This document shows, in pieces, positions 25,622-33,871 of a stretch of DNA of 44,230 bases. A model generated the notes under the pieces. The model was given only the letters and a program-made list of their open reading frames with translations. It searched no databases and had not been told where the DNA came from. Source of the stretch: a virus; the IMG/VR virus record IMGVR_UViG_3300042691_056010, positions 1 through 44,230 of that record, one strand, 5' to 3'. The stretch's first letter is position 1; each line of letters starts with the position of its first letter. Position numbers and translations under genes: made by a program.

Positions 25622-26890
25622 ATGCTTGTTGAGTTTAGAGTGGAGAATTTTCGCTCCCTGCGTGAAGAGCAGGTGCTCAGCCTTGTCGCCTCTAAGGACA
25701 AGACGCTGCAGGACACGCACACGGTGAGCACGGGGCTTAAGGCTGCTCCCAGCGTGCTGCGCAGTGCTGCCATCTACGGTGCCAATGCCAGTGGCAAGTC
25801 CAATCTGATCAAAGCGCTTCAGTACATGCGCGGCGTGGTTGCCGAGTCGGCGACTGTTATCCAGCCTGGCCAGACCTTTGCCGTACAGCCATTCCGACTC
25901 GATGCGCAGTCGGCCAAGGAGCCCACGGCCTTCGAGGTGACCTTCATCATCGACGGTGTCCGGTATCAGTACGGCTTTTCGATGACACCCCAGCGTATCG
26001 TCAGCGAGCACTTGCTGGTCTACAAGGCCTTCAAACCCCAGCGTTGGTACGAGCGTCGCTACGATGCCCAGACAGGCAAGGACGTGTATGACTTTGGCCC
26101 TGGCTTGAAAGGACCGAAGAATCTTTGGGAAGGGGCGACCCGTCCGAATGCGTTGTTCCTGTCAATGGCCGTCCAGCTCAATAGCGATGCGCTTCGCCCG
26201 GTCTTCGACTGGTTCGTCAATGGACTCGTGATCTTTAACGAGCAGGCACAGCTCAGCCCACAGGTCTCCATCCAGATGCTGCAACAGGCTGAAGGCCGTC
26301 GTCAGATTTGCGACTTCTTGTCAGCTGCTGACATCAGCATTGCGGACATCGAGGTGGTCACGCGCAAGGTGCCGGGACAGGCCGTGCATTTTGATCTGGT
26401 CGCCGGCAAGACTGAAGTGCGCAGCGAGGAGGTCGAAGAGCACCAGTTGCGTTTCTCCCACGTGACCGAGCAGGGCCGAGCCGTCTTTGACCTGATGGAT
26501 GAGTCCAATGGTACAAGAAACCTGCTGTTCCTCACCGGCCCGGTGCTGGACATCCTGCGCAAGGGACTGACGCTGGTGATCGACGAGTTGGACACCAGCC
26601 TGCACACCCTGTTGGTGCGTGAGCTCGTGCGGCTGTTTCACCGTCCCGAAATCAATACGGGCGGTGCGCAGCTGATCTTCACCACCCACGACACGTCGCT
26701 GCTGGATGCCCCGGATTTGTTCCGGCGTGACCAGATCTGGTTCGTGGAGAAAGATCGTGATCAGGCCTCGGAACTGGTGAGCCTGTCGGAATTCAGCCCG
26801 CGCAAGAATGAGGCCCTCGAGCGTGGTTATTTGATGGGGCGCTATGGCGGCATTCCCTTCCTCAACCACACGCTGGGGGTGCATCACTGA
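25622..26890 (+). CDS. AAA (AAA15/21-type, OLD-like SMC-related) ATPase of an RloB-linked defence system
   Basis: 422 residues. Walker A is GANASGKSN (residues 53-61), Walker B is LVIDELD with Asp321/Glu322, and the switch His356 lies in TTHDTSL. The N-terminus MLVEFRVENFRSLREEQ is typical of this ABC/SMC-like family. An ATPase paired with an RloB-type protein is the layout of AbiL/RloAB-type phage-exclusion systems. The ATG at 25622 has GGAGG at good spacing. It overlaps rloB by one base. Its position after the late terminator marks it as prophage cargo. Confidence 0.88.
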   Translation: MLVEFRVENFRSLREEQVLSLVASKDKTLQDTHTVSTGLKAAPSVLRSAAIYGANASGKSNLIKALQYMRGVVAESATVIQPGQTFAVQPFRLDAQSAKEPTAFEVTFIIDGVRYQYGFSMTPQRIVSEHLLVYKAFKPQRWYERRYDAQTGKDVYDFGPGLKGPKNLWEGATRPNALFLSMAVQLNSDALRPVFDWFVNGLVIFNEQAQLSPQVSIQMLQQAEGRRQICDFLSAADISIADIEVVTRKVPGQAVHFDLVAGKTEVRSEEVEEHQLRFSHVTEQGRAVFDLMDESNGTRNLLFLTGPVLDILRKGLTLVIDELDTSLHTLLVRELVRLFHRPEINTGGAQLIFTTHDTSLLDAPDLFRRDQIWFVEKDRDQASELVSLSEFSPRKNEALERGYLMGRYGGIPFLNHTLGVHH

Positions 26891-27570
26891 TGGCGCGCGA
26901 CAATTCCCCGAAAGAGCGCCAACGTCAGCAGCTCGAACGCAAACTGGCGCGTCGCGCCAGCTATGACCGCATCCTGATCGTCTCGGAAGGTAGCAAGACT
27001 GAGCCCAACTATTTCGGCGAGATCCGGCAGGCTTACCGGTTGCACACGGCCAATGTCGAAGTTCGACCCAGCGAGCTCGGCACCGCTCCTGTCCAGGTTG
27101 TGCAGTATGCCAAGGAACTGTTCGAGTTCGGAGACAAGCACAAGAACATCCAGCCGCGCGCCTTCGAGCAGGTGTACGCTGTTTTTGATCGCGACGATCA
27201 CGGCAGCTACTTCGATGCCTTGACGATGGCGGAGTCGCTGGACAGCAAACTGAAAAACGACAGCAAGCAATTCGTGCGTTTCCAGGCGATTGTCTCGGTG
27301 CCGAGCTTCGAGCTATGGCTGCTGCTTCACTACGAGGACATTCAGGCGCCGATCCATCGCGATGAGGTGATGCGGCGCCTCAAAATCCATATTCCTGGTT
27401 ACGAGAAGGGGGCGACGCGTGCCTTCAGCATCACCCGGGAGCGGTTGTCTGTGGCGACGCAACGGGCCCAGGCGTTGGCGGCCAAGTTCAATGCGCGGAC
27501 GGTGCCCGAGCCGTTCACTGCGATTGTCGAGCTGGTGGAGTTGCTGATCCAGCTTCGTCCGGGCAAATAA
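26890..27570 (+). CDS. RloB-family protein (predicted TOPRIM-like effector)
   Basis: 226 residues. The RloB signature is present: IVSEGSKTEPNYF (Glu33), VFDRDDHGSY (Asp100, Asp102, Asp103) and VPSFELWLLLHY near residues 137-149. The acidic set fits a TOPRIM-like nuclease centre, as proposed for RloB/AbiLii relatives. The N-terminal ~25 residues are basic. It is translationally coupled to the ATPase. It is expected to act once the ATPase senses infection; the trigger and target are unknown. Confidence 0.88.
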   Translation: MARDNSPKERQRQQLERKLARRASYDRILIVSEGSKTEPNYFGEIRQAYRLHTANVEVRPSELGTAPVQVVQYAKELFEFGDKHKNIQPRAFEQVYAVFDRDDHGSYFDALTMAESLDSKLKNDSKQFVRFQAIVSVPSFELWLLLHYEDIQAPIHRDEVMRRLKIHIPGYEKGATRAFSITRERLSVATQRAQALAAKFNARTVPEPFTAIVELVELLIQLRPGK

Positions 27571-27572
27571 AG

Positions 27573-27595
27573 CAGGGGGCGTTTGTCGCCCCCTG
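27573..27595. terminator. Hairpin between convergent rloB and integrase genes
   Basis: CAGGGGGCG (27573-27581) and CGCCCCCTG (27587-27595) form a perfect 9-bp stem. Minus-strand reading gives a CTTTATTTG tail, so it serves at least the integrase side. The T run is poor on the plus side. Confidence 0.65.
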
Positions 27596-27607
27596 AATGA
27601 GTGGCCA

Positions 27608-28822
27608 TCAAGCCATGGCCACCGTCACCGCAGCCTGATTCGCCGTCACCACTGGCCGCCTACCGACCACATTCCCCACCACATTGACCGCCTCGAGCAT
27701 CGCCTGCGGCGACAGGTGCGCGTAGCGCATCGTCACCTTCGGATCGTGGTGGCCGAGGAGCTTTTGCACCTCGTACAGCGACCGTCCAGCATTGACCAGG
27801 AAACTCGCGTAGCTGTGGCGCAGGTCGTGCAGCCGCACCTCGCCCAAGCCCACCTTCTTCCTGATCGAGTCCCAGGCGTAAAAGATCGACACCGGCGGCT
27901 TCTTGGTCTTCGGATTGAAGAACACCCAGGGGATATCGTCCTGCCGGGGCAGTGACAGCAGTAGTTCCACCGCCGCATCGGAGAGCGGAATGTGACGCGG
28001 CTTCTTCGACTTCGACCGCGCCGCTGGCACCGTCAGCATCCGGCGGTTGAAATCGATCTCGTCCCAACGTGCATCCAGGACCTCGCGCTTCCTTGCCCCG
28101 GTGTACAGCAGCAACCGGATCACCTGGCCCACCTGCACATTGCGGTTGGTGTCCAGCTCATCAAACAGACGCTGCACCTCTTCGGTGGTCAAGTACCGCT
28201 CCCGCGCCCCGTGATCCTCAAAGGGCTCCACGCCATCGCAAGGATTGCCCTTGGGCGGCAGGATGTCCCAGCGGATCGCGCAGTTGTAGATGAACTTCAT
28301 CAGCACGATCATCCGGTTGCAGGTGCCAGCCGCGTAGCCCTTCTCGAACACCGCGTGGTGGAAGGCCACGACATCGGAGCGGGTGATCCGGTTCATCCGG
28401 AAATCGGCAAACACCGGCAGCAGGTGATTGCGCAGCATCGTCTCATCCGTCTCCCAGCTGCGCTTTCGGGTCTTGGCGTAGGGCAGATACCGCTCGGCCA
28501 CGAAATCCCCAAAGGTCGGCACATCCTTGAAGCGATGGCTCTCCACCTTGGGGTCGCCACCCTCGGTCACCATCTGCTTCATCTTGTGCGCCTTGGCCCG
28601 GGCGTCCGACACCGAAATCTCATCGGCCCGGCCAATCCGGTTTAGCCGCACCTTGCCGGCCGCATCGCGGTAACGGAAGTAGAAGGTCGCTCCGCCACTG
28701 GCGCGATGCTCCAGCAAGAAGCCCTTGATCTCCGTATCGAAGTAACTCACGGCCCCGGAGGCAGGCTCGCGACCTGGCAGCGTGGCCAGGAATTCGGTCG
28801 TCAACGCTTGTGCTGGCATCAT
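27608..28822 (-). CDS. int: Tyrosine recombinase (prophage integrase)
   Basis: 404 residues. The arm-binding N-terminus (KGFLLEHRASGGATFYFRYR) and a SAM-like core-binding domain (VPTFGDFVAERYLPYAK) come first. The catalytic domain then shows Arg244 in TGARKREVL, His332/Arg335 in HDLRHS, His358 in LLGHHD and nucleophile Tyr367 in MRYAHLS. All catalytic residues are present. The ATG at 28822 has GAGGAG upstream. It is divergent from a small HTH gene. It is clearly homologous to the integrase at 38854-40050, with shared KRSW.TD, GARKREVLDA.W and VSIFYAW motifs. Confidence 0.95.
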   Translation of the reverse strand: MMPAQALTTEFLATLPGREPASGAVSYFDTEIKGFLLEHRASGGATFYFRYRDAAGKVRLNRIGRADEISVSDARAKAHKMKQMVTEGGDPKVESHRFKDVPTFGDFVAERYLPYAKTRKRSWETDETMLRNHLLPVFADFRMNRITRSDVVAFHHAVFEKGYAAGTCNRMIVLMKFIYNCAIRWDILPPKGNPCDGVEPFEDHGARERYLTTEEVQRLFDELDTNRNVQVGQVIRLLLYTGARKREVLDARWDEIDFNRRMLTVPAARSKSKKPRHIPLSDAAVELLLSLPRQDDIPWVFFNPKTKKPPVSIFYAWDSIRKKVGLGEVRLHDLRHSYASFLVNAGRSLYEVQKLLGHHDPKVTMRYAHLSPQAMLEAVNVVGNVVGRRPVVTANQAAVTVAMA

Positions 28823-28929
28823 CAAACTCCTCTATCTATTGAGGGTCATGCTACGATACAATGCGCCGAAAAGGACATAAAAAGAGTCTAATAGACCAGA
28901 ATATTCACCTACCAAAAAAGGAGTCGACC

Positions 28930-29196
28930 ATGATCGACGGAAGACAAATCCGCGCCGCGCGCGCGATGCTGGGCTGGAGCCGGGAGGACCTGCTCAAGGC
29001 CTCGGGCATCTCGATGTCGGCGCTGCTGCGCATGGAAGGGGCACTGGCCGACAGCAGAAGCTCCACGCTCAACAAGGTGGCCAAGGCCCTGACCCTGGCC
29101 GGCATCGAATTCCTCACTCGCGATGACGGGGCGATAGGCGTGATCTTGAAGGTATCGACCGCACCAGGCGATACGGAGGCAATCCCAAGGCCGTGA
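28930..29196 (+). CDS. Small XRE-type HTH regulator next to integrase 1
   Basis: 88 residues: RQIRAARAMLGWSREDLLKA, SGISMSALLRMEG and LNKVAKALTLAGIEFLTRDD are a compact HTH_3-type DNA-binding domain with little else. AAGGAG at 28917-28922 fixes the ATG. The divergent arrangement with the integrase suggests it controls the shared intergenic region of about 107 bases. The second integrase has an HTH gene of the same kind in the same place. Confidence 0.88.
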   Translation: MIDGRQIRAARAMLGWSREDLLKASGISMSALLRMEGALADSRSSTLNKVAKALTLAGIEFLTRDDGAIGVILKVSTAPGDTEAIPRP

Positions 29197-29298
29197 CTTC
29201 GCGTGCGATCGCTGTGCCTTGTTCATGTTGCGTTAAGGTTCAATCCGTACAGTAGAGGTTATCCATCAATTTGACGGCGACCTCACAGGAGTTACAGC

Positions 29299-30270
29299 AT
29301 GAGCGATTCATCCAAAGGCAACCAATTCACCCTCAGCGGCAATACGGTAACGGCCGTGTACGAAGTCGAGTATGGCCGCGTGAAGTTTGAGCGCATGGAT
29401 AGCGACGAGACGTGGTCGTTCGATGGCACCAACGTTATCAAGACCGAATGGGACGACGGTCGTTTGGAAACGACGACCTACTCGGATGCCAATGGGGATG
29501 GCCTGTTTTTCAAAGCCAGCAAAACGTACACCGGCACGAGCTCGTATTCCGGCCGTGATGACCATGGCAGCGATGGCAACGATAGCGATGACCACAACAA
29601 CGATCACGGCAACTGGGGTGACAGCACAGCTAGCCTCGATGCCCAACTCTACGGCGAAGAAGGCTATCAATTCGACATCGATGTCAATGGCGTGGTGACC
29701 GCCGTCTACGAAGTGGAGCACGGTCGGGTTGAGGCTGAGCGCATGGACTGGAACGAGACTTGGGCCTTCGACGGCTTGGACGTGATCCAGACCGAGACCA
29801 AGTTCGGAAAAGTCGAGACCACCGTCTACACCGATGCCAACCAAGACGGCGTTTTCCAGAAAGGCTTCGAGTTGGAAGTCTTGACCGGCGAGAACCTGCG
29901 CACACTCGAAACCTACAAGTTCAGCCTGGCAGACGGCAGCAGCGCCACGGGTGACTTTGCCGCTGAAGGTGACGCCATCACTGGCATGATGGAGTTGGGT
30001 CGTCGCGGCTGGAAAGTAGATCGTATCGATGTCAATGAAACCCTGCAGATCGTGGAAGTCGGCGGCGACAACCTGATCCTCAAAACCAAGACCCAGTGGA
30101 ACGGCGAAATCGACTTCAGCGTGTTCCGGGACGATGACAATGACGGTCTGTGGACCGAAATTGCCGACGGCGAAACCCTGGACGCTTACGTGTCGATGGA
30201 CGGTGAAGTCGACCTGGTAGGTATCGTAGACGCAGGGCTGTTGCAGGCTGCTGATGTTCTGATTGCGTAA
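29299..30270 (+). CDS. Acidic repeat protein with Ca-loop-like motifs (RTX-associated type)
   Basis: 323 residues. Two well-matched modules of ~60-70 residues repeat: (V)TAVYEVE.GRV...RMD..ETW.FDG..VI.TE, each ending in YSDANGDGLFFK or YTDANQDGVFQK. A third degenerate module carries WKVDRIDVNETL and FRDDDNDGLW. The DANxDG-type loops resemble EF-hand/dockerin Ca-binding loops and occur in repeats of large RTX proteins. An Asp/His/Asn-rich linker (HGSDGNDSDDHNNDHGNWGD) separates the modules. No signal peptide is visible. An AGGAG site precedes the ATG. The function is unknown. It sits between the HTH gene and the att-like sequence, so it is either prophage cargo or a host remnant. Confidence 0.7.
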   Translation: MSDSSKGNQFTLSGNTVTAVYEVEYGRVKFERMDSDETWSFDGTNVIKTEWDDGRLETTTYSDANGDGLFFKASKTYTGTSSYSGRDDHGSDGNDSDDHNNDHGNWGDSTASLDAQLYGEEGYQFDIDVNGVVTAVYEVEHGRVEAERMDWNETWAFDGLDVIQTETKFGKVETTVYTDANQDGVFQKGFELEVLTGENLRTLETYKFSLADGSSATGDFAAEGDAITGMMELGRRGWKVDRIDVNETLQIVEVGGDNLILKTKTQWNGEIDFSVFRDDDNDGLWTEIADGETLDAYVSMDGEVDLVGIVDAGLLQAADVLIA

Positions 30271-30328
30271 GTAAACGGGCAGATTCGTCGGGGTTGGTGG
30301 CAGTTGCACTCACCGACCCGAAAGGCAC

Positions 30329-30363
30329 AAAGGCCGCCTGATGAGACACATTGGGTGGCCTTT
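30329..30363 (+). terminator. Terminator after the acidic repeat gene
   Basis: AAAGGCCGCC (30329-30338) pairs with GGTGGCCTTT (30354-30363) with one mismatch. It lies about 60 bases after the stop, and the stem itself ends in TTT. Confidence 0.65.
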
Positions 30364-30582
30364 GCACTAGATGGCTTCGGTTGGTAGGTAGTTGGTACGT
30401 CGGATTGGCTGCAAATTACGTCTATATAGATAGGTGACGCGGCTAAGTCTTTGAAAAGACAAAGGAAATATCCGATCAGACTGAAAATATGCCTTTTGCG
30501 GTAGGAAATTGGTCGGAAGTGGGCGCTTGGGAGGCTTAAAAACGCGCGTAAGTCTTTGACTTATAAAGGGATTGCAGAGTAG
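30364..30582. other. Gene-free right border of the prophage
   Basis: No gene is visible. The stretch contains an 11-bp direct repeat, TAAGTCTTTGA, at 30444-30454 and 30549-30559. Each copy is followed 6 bases later by AAAGG, which looks like paired core-type recombinase sites. The first copy also makes the perfect inverted repeat GTCTTTGAAAAGAC (30447-30460). The S-layer reading frame opens right after an in-frame TAG at 30580-30582. Confidence 0.6.
30548..30570 (+). repeat. Candidate att core of the prophage (right end)
   Basis: CGTAAGTCTTTGACTTA at 30548-30564 matches 14 of 17 bases of the reverse complement of 40625-40641 (CGTAAGCCATTGATTTA), which borders the second integrase module. Both lie about 20-30 bases before the S-layer LTT codons. 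The identical copy expected at the left end is outside the window, so this remains a candidate. Confidence 0.45.
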
Positions 30583-32922
30583 CTGGCTATTACGCTCACT
30601 ACAGGCGTGGATACATTGACTGGCGGCGCTGGCAATGACACATTCTCTGGCCCCCTCGATTCATGGACAGCACTGGACAAAATCGTTGGTGGTGCTGGTA
30701 CAGATACATTCACAGTTGCAACGGCTGCTGGTACTGCAGCCCCAGTTGGCGCTACCGTTACTGGTGTTGAGACATTGAACGTCTCTACAGCAGGCGCTGG
30801 TTACACCATCAACACAACGACATACACAGATTTGACAACCGCAACAGTTACTGCTTCAGCTGCAGGTGCCGTGTCTGTCACTTCTGCCGCCGCTACAACA
30901 GTTTCTGCTCAAGCTACAGGTGCAAGCACACTTGATGTCATTGGCTCTGGTGGATCTTTGATTGCTACAACCGGCGCTGGTGCTGTGACTATCGGTGGTA
31001 CGGCTGTTGCCAACGCATTGACCTCTGCGACGGTCACTGGCGGTACCACTGTGGCTGTAACAGACCGTAGCGGAACTGCTGCTGCAACTGGTTCTACACT
31101 GAAGACAGTCACCATTTCTGGTGCAGCTGGCGATCAAACCTTGACCGGTAATGGCATCACTACTGTTAACTTGACTAAGCTGGCTGGTGCAACAACCGTT
31201 GGTGATACAACTGTTACTGCTGCTGCTGGTGCTCGTGAATTGACAGTTAACTACAACGGCGTAGACATTGCTACGACCGCTGGAACTGAAGCAAACGGTA
31301 CCGACGTACTGACTTTGACTGATGCAGAAGCAACTTCCTTGAAGATCAATGCTGTTACAGCTGCCAGCTTTGACGCTGGTGTCTCTGCTGCAAAAGCAAC
31401 ATCGGTTGCAATCAATGCAGATGTGGCCATTCAACTCCAGCACGTCACTGCCGGTGTGGCAACCACTGTTGCAATCTCTGGTGCAGCTAAAACAACCATC
31501 ACAACAGATACGTTCGCATCTACAGCTGTCATCACTAGCACCAGCACTGGTGGAGTGACATTGACACAAGCTTTGACTGCAAACCAGCAATATGTTGGTA
31601 CAGCATCAAGCGGCGTGGACACAATCTCGCTTAACGCTGCTGCAACAAAGGCCATCACTACTGGCGCCGGTAACGATGTGATCACATCTGCAGGTACAGT
31701 TGGTACTGGTGGTTCTGTTGATGCTGGCGACGGTACAGACACCATCGTCATGACAACTGCCGAAGCAGAAGCCGCAGATAACAGCGCGACTTTCAACTCC
31801 AAGTTCAAGAACTTTGAAACACTGCAAATTTCTGGCGCTTTGGCAGCAACTGCAGATATCAACGTTGTTGGTATAAACGGCGTATCTAAAGTTGTGCTGG
31901 CTGCTGGTGGTGGACATGCCACAACTGCATTCGTTCGTGATTTGGCCAACAATGGCACCATTCAGTTCAATGCAAGTGCTGCTGGCTTGACAGCTGTCAT
32001 CAAAGACGCCCTGTACAACACAGGTGACACTTTGAACGTGACTTTGAACAGTGCTACTGCCGCAACCATTGGTGCAATTGTCGGAACTGGCGCTGAAACT
32101 GTAAACATCGCAGCCGCTGATGCAACTGCTACTGGTGGTACAGCTGTGGTTCATATCATCACTGCACTGGGTTTGGCTGATGCAACAAGCGTCAACGTCA
32201 CCGGTAACAATGGTTTGACCATCACTGCGGCTACTGGCAGCACAAAGGTCACTAGCTTTGATGCTTCCGCTGTTGTTGGCAACGGTGTGGCAGATACAGC
32301 AGCCCTCTTGGCCGTGACTTACGCTTCCTTGAACACAACTGCAACTGCAGCTGTTTCTATCAAGGGCGGCGCTGGTGATGACGTATTGTCTGGTAACGCT
32401 GGTGTTGACACGATCTCCGGCAATGCTGGTATTGACACCATCGCTGGCGGCGCAAACCAAGACGTCTTGACCGGTGGCGCTGGAGCGGACGTGTTCCGTT
32501 ACAACACCATTGCTACAACAACAGGTGCAGCTGGCGTTAACGTTGACAAAATCACTGACTTTGTTGCCGGTACAGACAAAATCAACTTCGCACAGGGTGC
32601 TCTTGCACTTACAGGTGTGACAACTGACGGTACAGGTGACGCTGTTGCAACAATGGCCGCTGTTGTAGCAGATGCAACGACTGTGGCTTCTGTTGCTGAT
32701 GTCTACACTGCTTTGAATGCATACGGAGCCTTGACCGCATCTGCTGCTGGCGGTACAGCAACTGTTGCTCAAGTTTATACATTCGCAAACGGTGCTGCTG
32801 CTGGTACTTACTTGGTTGTTAACGACGCCACTGCTGGCTTCCAAGCGGCAACTGACGTTGTGATTAACCTGACTGGTCTGTCGGGCACCTTGACAGCCGC
32901 TGACTTCACTTTTGCAGCCTAA
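30583..32922 (+). CDS. S-layer / RTX-like repeat protein, 5'-truncated
   Basis: The frame is open from 30583 to TAA (about 779 codons) but has no ATG near its start and no ribosome site before the GTG at 30607. The first codons read LAITLTTGVDTLTGGAGNDT, which in relatives is an internal or near N-terminal motif. The body consists of beta-strand repeats rich in Thr, Ala, Gly and Val. The C-terminus has RTX nonapeptides (GGAGDDVLSGNAGVDTISG, then GGAGADVF) and the DKITDFVAGTDKINF motif of type I secreted proteins. No frameshifts are seen. Codon use and base composition differ from the prophage. It is probably a host surface-layer gene separated from its 5' end. Confidence 0.85.
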   Translation: MAITLTTGVDTLTGGAGNDTFSGPLDSWTALDKIVGGAGTDTFTVATAAGTAAPVGATVTGVETLNVSTAGAGYTINTTTYTDLTTATVTASAAGAVSVTSAAATTVSAQATGASTLDVIGSGGSLIATTGAGAVTIGGTAVANALTSATVTGGTTVAVTDRSGTAAATGSTLKTVTISGAAGDQTLTGNGITTVNLTKLAGATTVGDTTVTAAAGARELTVNYNGVDIATTAGTEANGTDVLTLTDAEATSLKINAVTAASFDAGVSAAKATSVAINADVAIQLQHVTAGVATTVAISGAAKTTITTDTFASTAVITSTSTGGVTLTQALTANQQYVGTASSGVDTISLNAAATKAITTGAGNDVITSAGTVGTGGSVDAGDGTDTIVMTTAEAEAADNSATFNSKFKNFETLQISGALAATADINVVGINGVSKVVLAAGGGHATTAFVRDLANNGTIQFNASAAGLTAVIKDALYNTGDTLNVTLNSATAATIGAIVGTGAETVNIAAADATATGGTAVVHIITALGLADATSVNVTGNNGLTITAATGSTKVTSFDASAVVGNGVADTAALLAVTYASLNTTATAAVSIKGGAGDDVLSGNAGVDTISGNAGIDTIAGGANQDVLTGGAGADVFRYNTIATTTGAAGVNVDKITDFVAGTDKINFAQGALALTGVTTDGTGDAVATMAAVVADATTVASVADVYTALNAYGALTASAAGGTATVAQVYTFANGAAAGTYLVVNDATAGFQAATDVVINLTGLSGTLTAADFTFAA

Positions 32923-32937
32923 TAGCAAGCTAATTAG

Positions 32938-33012
32938 CTCACCCCTCAAAAGGGTGACTGGTTAAGGTTTTAAACCTAATGACCCCCATTGCTCAAAAAG
33001 CAATGGGGGTTT
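32938..33012 (+). terminator. Terminator cluster after the first S-layer gene
   Basis: ACCCCCATTGCT (32982-32993) pairs perfectly with AGCAATGGGGGT (32999-33010), loop of 5, then TTTC. It is preceded by a TCACCC/GGGTGA hairpin (about 32938-32956) and the near-palindrome AGGTTTTAAACCT. Strong stacked terminators suit a highly expressed S-layer gene. Confidence 0.85.
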
Positions 33013-33036
33013 CGCATTTGTGAAAGGACTATTTCC

Positions 33037-33252
33037 ATGCCCACCATCAAGATCGACAACATCGACTACGACACCGCGAATCTCTCTGATGAAGCCAAAG
33101 CGCAATTAGTCAATCTCCAGTTCTGCGACCAAGAATTGGCCCGCCTGCAAGCCCAAGCTGCTGCTTATCAAACTGCCCGCATGGCCTATGCTAAAGCCCT
33201 GCAAGCGGCACTGCCCGTAGCGCCTGCTGGCGATACGCTTAAATTCAACTGA
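33037..33252 (+). CDS. DUF6447-like small protein
   Basis: 71 residues: PTIKIDNIDYDTANLSDEAK, then AQLVNLQFCDQELARLQAQA and an Ala-rich helical tail. This looks like the small DUF6447 family, often found beside S-layer/type I secretion genes in betaproteobacteria (from memory of the family). It starts 25 bases after the S-layer terminator, and GAAAGGA precedes the ATG at 33037. Its TGA overlaps the next ATG by one base. The function is unknown, perhaps assembly of the surface layer. Confidence 0.75.
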   Translation: MPTIKIDNIDYDTANLSDEAKAQLVNLQFCDQELARLQAQAAAYQTARMAYAKALQAALPVAPAGDTLKFN

Positions 33253-33434
33253 TGCCCTCGATCGAGTCTGACTTCTGGGCAGAACTCGCCCAAATCCAAG
33301 CCGATTCCATCGGCTGGATACCTTTGGATGAAGGGGTGTACCTGCACGTTTTCGATGACAATGCGACCGAAGTACAGGTAGTCGGTTTGGCTAGTGCGGA
33401 CATGCAGACCTCTAACGTCTTGTGGGTGGTCTGA
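33252..33434 (+). CDS. 60-residue protein of the S-layer locus, unknown
   Basis: 60 residues: MPSIESDFWAELAQIQADSI, GWIPLDEGVYLHVFDDNATE, VQVVGLASADMQTSNVLWVV. It is real rather than a chance frame because a diverged copy with the same reading frame lies at 35006-35182. It is coupled by ATGA to the DUF6447-like gene upstream and is followed directly by the TPR gene. I do not recognise a family. Confidence 0.75.
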   Translation: MPSIESDFWAELAQIQADSIGWIPLDEGVYLHVFDDNATEVQVVGLASADMQTSNVLWVV

Positions 33435-33435
33435 C

Positions 33436-33837
33436 TTGTCTCTTGCACTGATCCTCAGGCGTGCGCAAACCCATGTGCAGCGCGGCCAAATCGAGGCCGC
33501 TCACAAGCTTTACAAGGGCTTGCTCGTCACCGTACCCAACCACCCTCAGGTCAACGCGGAGCTGGGCATGTTGTGCTTGCAGCACCGCCCACCGCAAGAG
33601 GCCATCAAGCCCTTAGAGAAAGCCGCCTTGGCGCTTCCTCGGGCGGAGAGGGTTTGGGTTTGCCTGCTGGTGGCCCACCACCGCTGCGGCAACCACTCAA
33701 GGGTCAAAGAGTTGCTGGCCATCATGCGGCAAAGTGGCTTTGACGAAGAAGAGCTCAACAAGATTGAGCAAGATTTGAACGGTCTGCCCGCCGACAGGGT
33801 GGCTGCGGTCAAAGCGCTGATAGACCAGCAAGGCTGA
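33436..33837 (+). CDS. Tetratricopeptide-repeat protein
   Basis: 133 residues from TTG 33436, or 147 from the ATG at 33394. TPR-like helix pairs are visible: ILRRAQTHVQRGQIEAAHKL, then HPQVNAELGMLCLQHRPPQE and a third (VCLLVAHHRCGNHSRVKELL). A start one base after the preceding stop (TGACTTG) favours the TTG. TPR proteins in such loci commonly scaffold secretion or assembly. It precedes a terminator. Confidence 0.75.
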   Translation: MSLALILRRAQTHVQRGQIEAAHKLYKGLLVTVPNHPQVNAELGMLCLQHRPPQEAIKPLEKAALALPRAERVWVCLLVAHHRCGNHSRVKELLAIMRQSGFDEEELNKIEQDLNGLPADRVAAVKALIDQQG

Positions 33838-33871
33838 ACTCGTCTTCGCGTTTAAACTTGAGCCCATCCAG

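Larger units (their letters stand above)
1..29196. mobile_element. Prophage, lambda-type head and P2-type contractile tail (partial; left end outside window)
   Basis: The genes run in phage order: terminase, portal, protease, capsid, baseplate, fibres, sheath, tube, tape measure, late control protein, lysis, cargo, integrase, HTH. All virion genes are on the plus strand with ATGA-type overlaps. The integrase on the minus strand and the divergent HTH gene mark the right-hand end. The element probably extends to an att-like sequence near 30,548-30,570, taking in the acidic repeat gene. Small terminase, replication and repressor regions are not in the window. Confidence 0.9.

Noticed and set aside
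30271-30582. tRNA gene as the prophage attachment site
   Set aside because: No cloverleaf or TPsiC-like GGTTCGAATCC sequence was seen at either integrase border.
30607-30609. GTG at 30607 (and GTG at 40673) as true starts of the S-layer genes
   Set aside because: No Shine-Dalgarno sequence lies before either, and the homology between the two proteins begins three to four codons upstream of the GTG (LTT-x-V). The GTG codes for the Val of the motif.
31606-32949. A 447-codon minus-strand frame rich in Ser and Cys opposite the first S-layer gene, and a similar one at 30856-31590
   Set aside because: These are shadows of the Thr/Ala/Gly-rich coding strand: GCT/ACA/GGT-type codons read backwards give Ser/Cys/Val. 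There is no ribosome site and no family resemblance.
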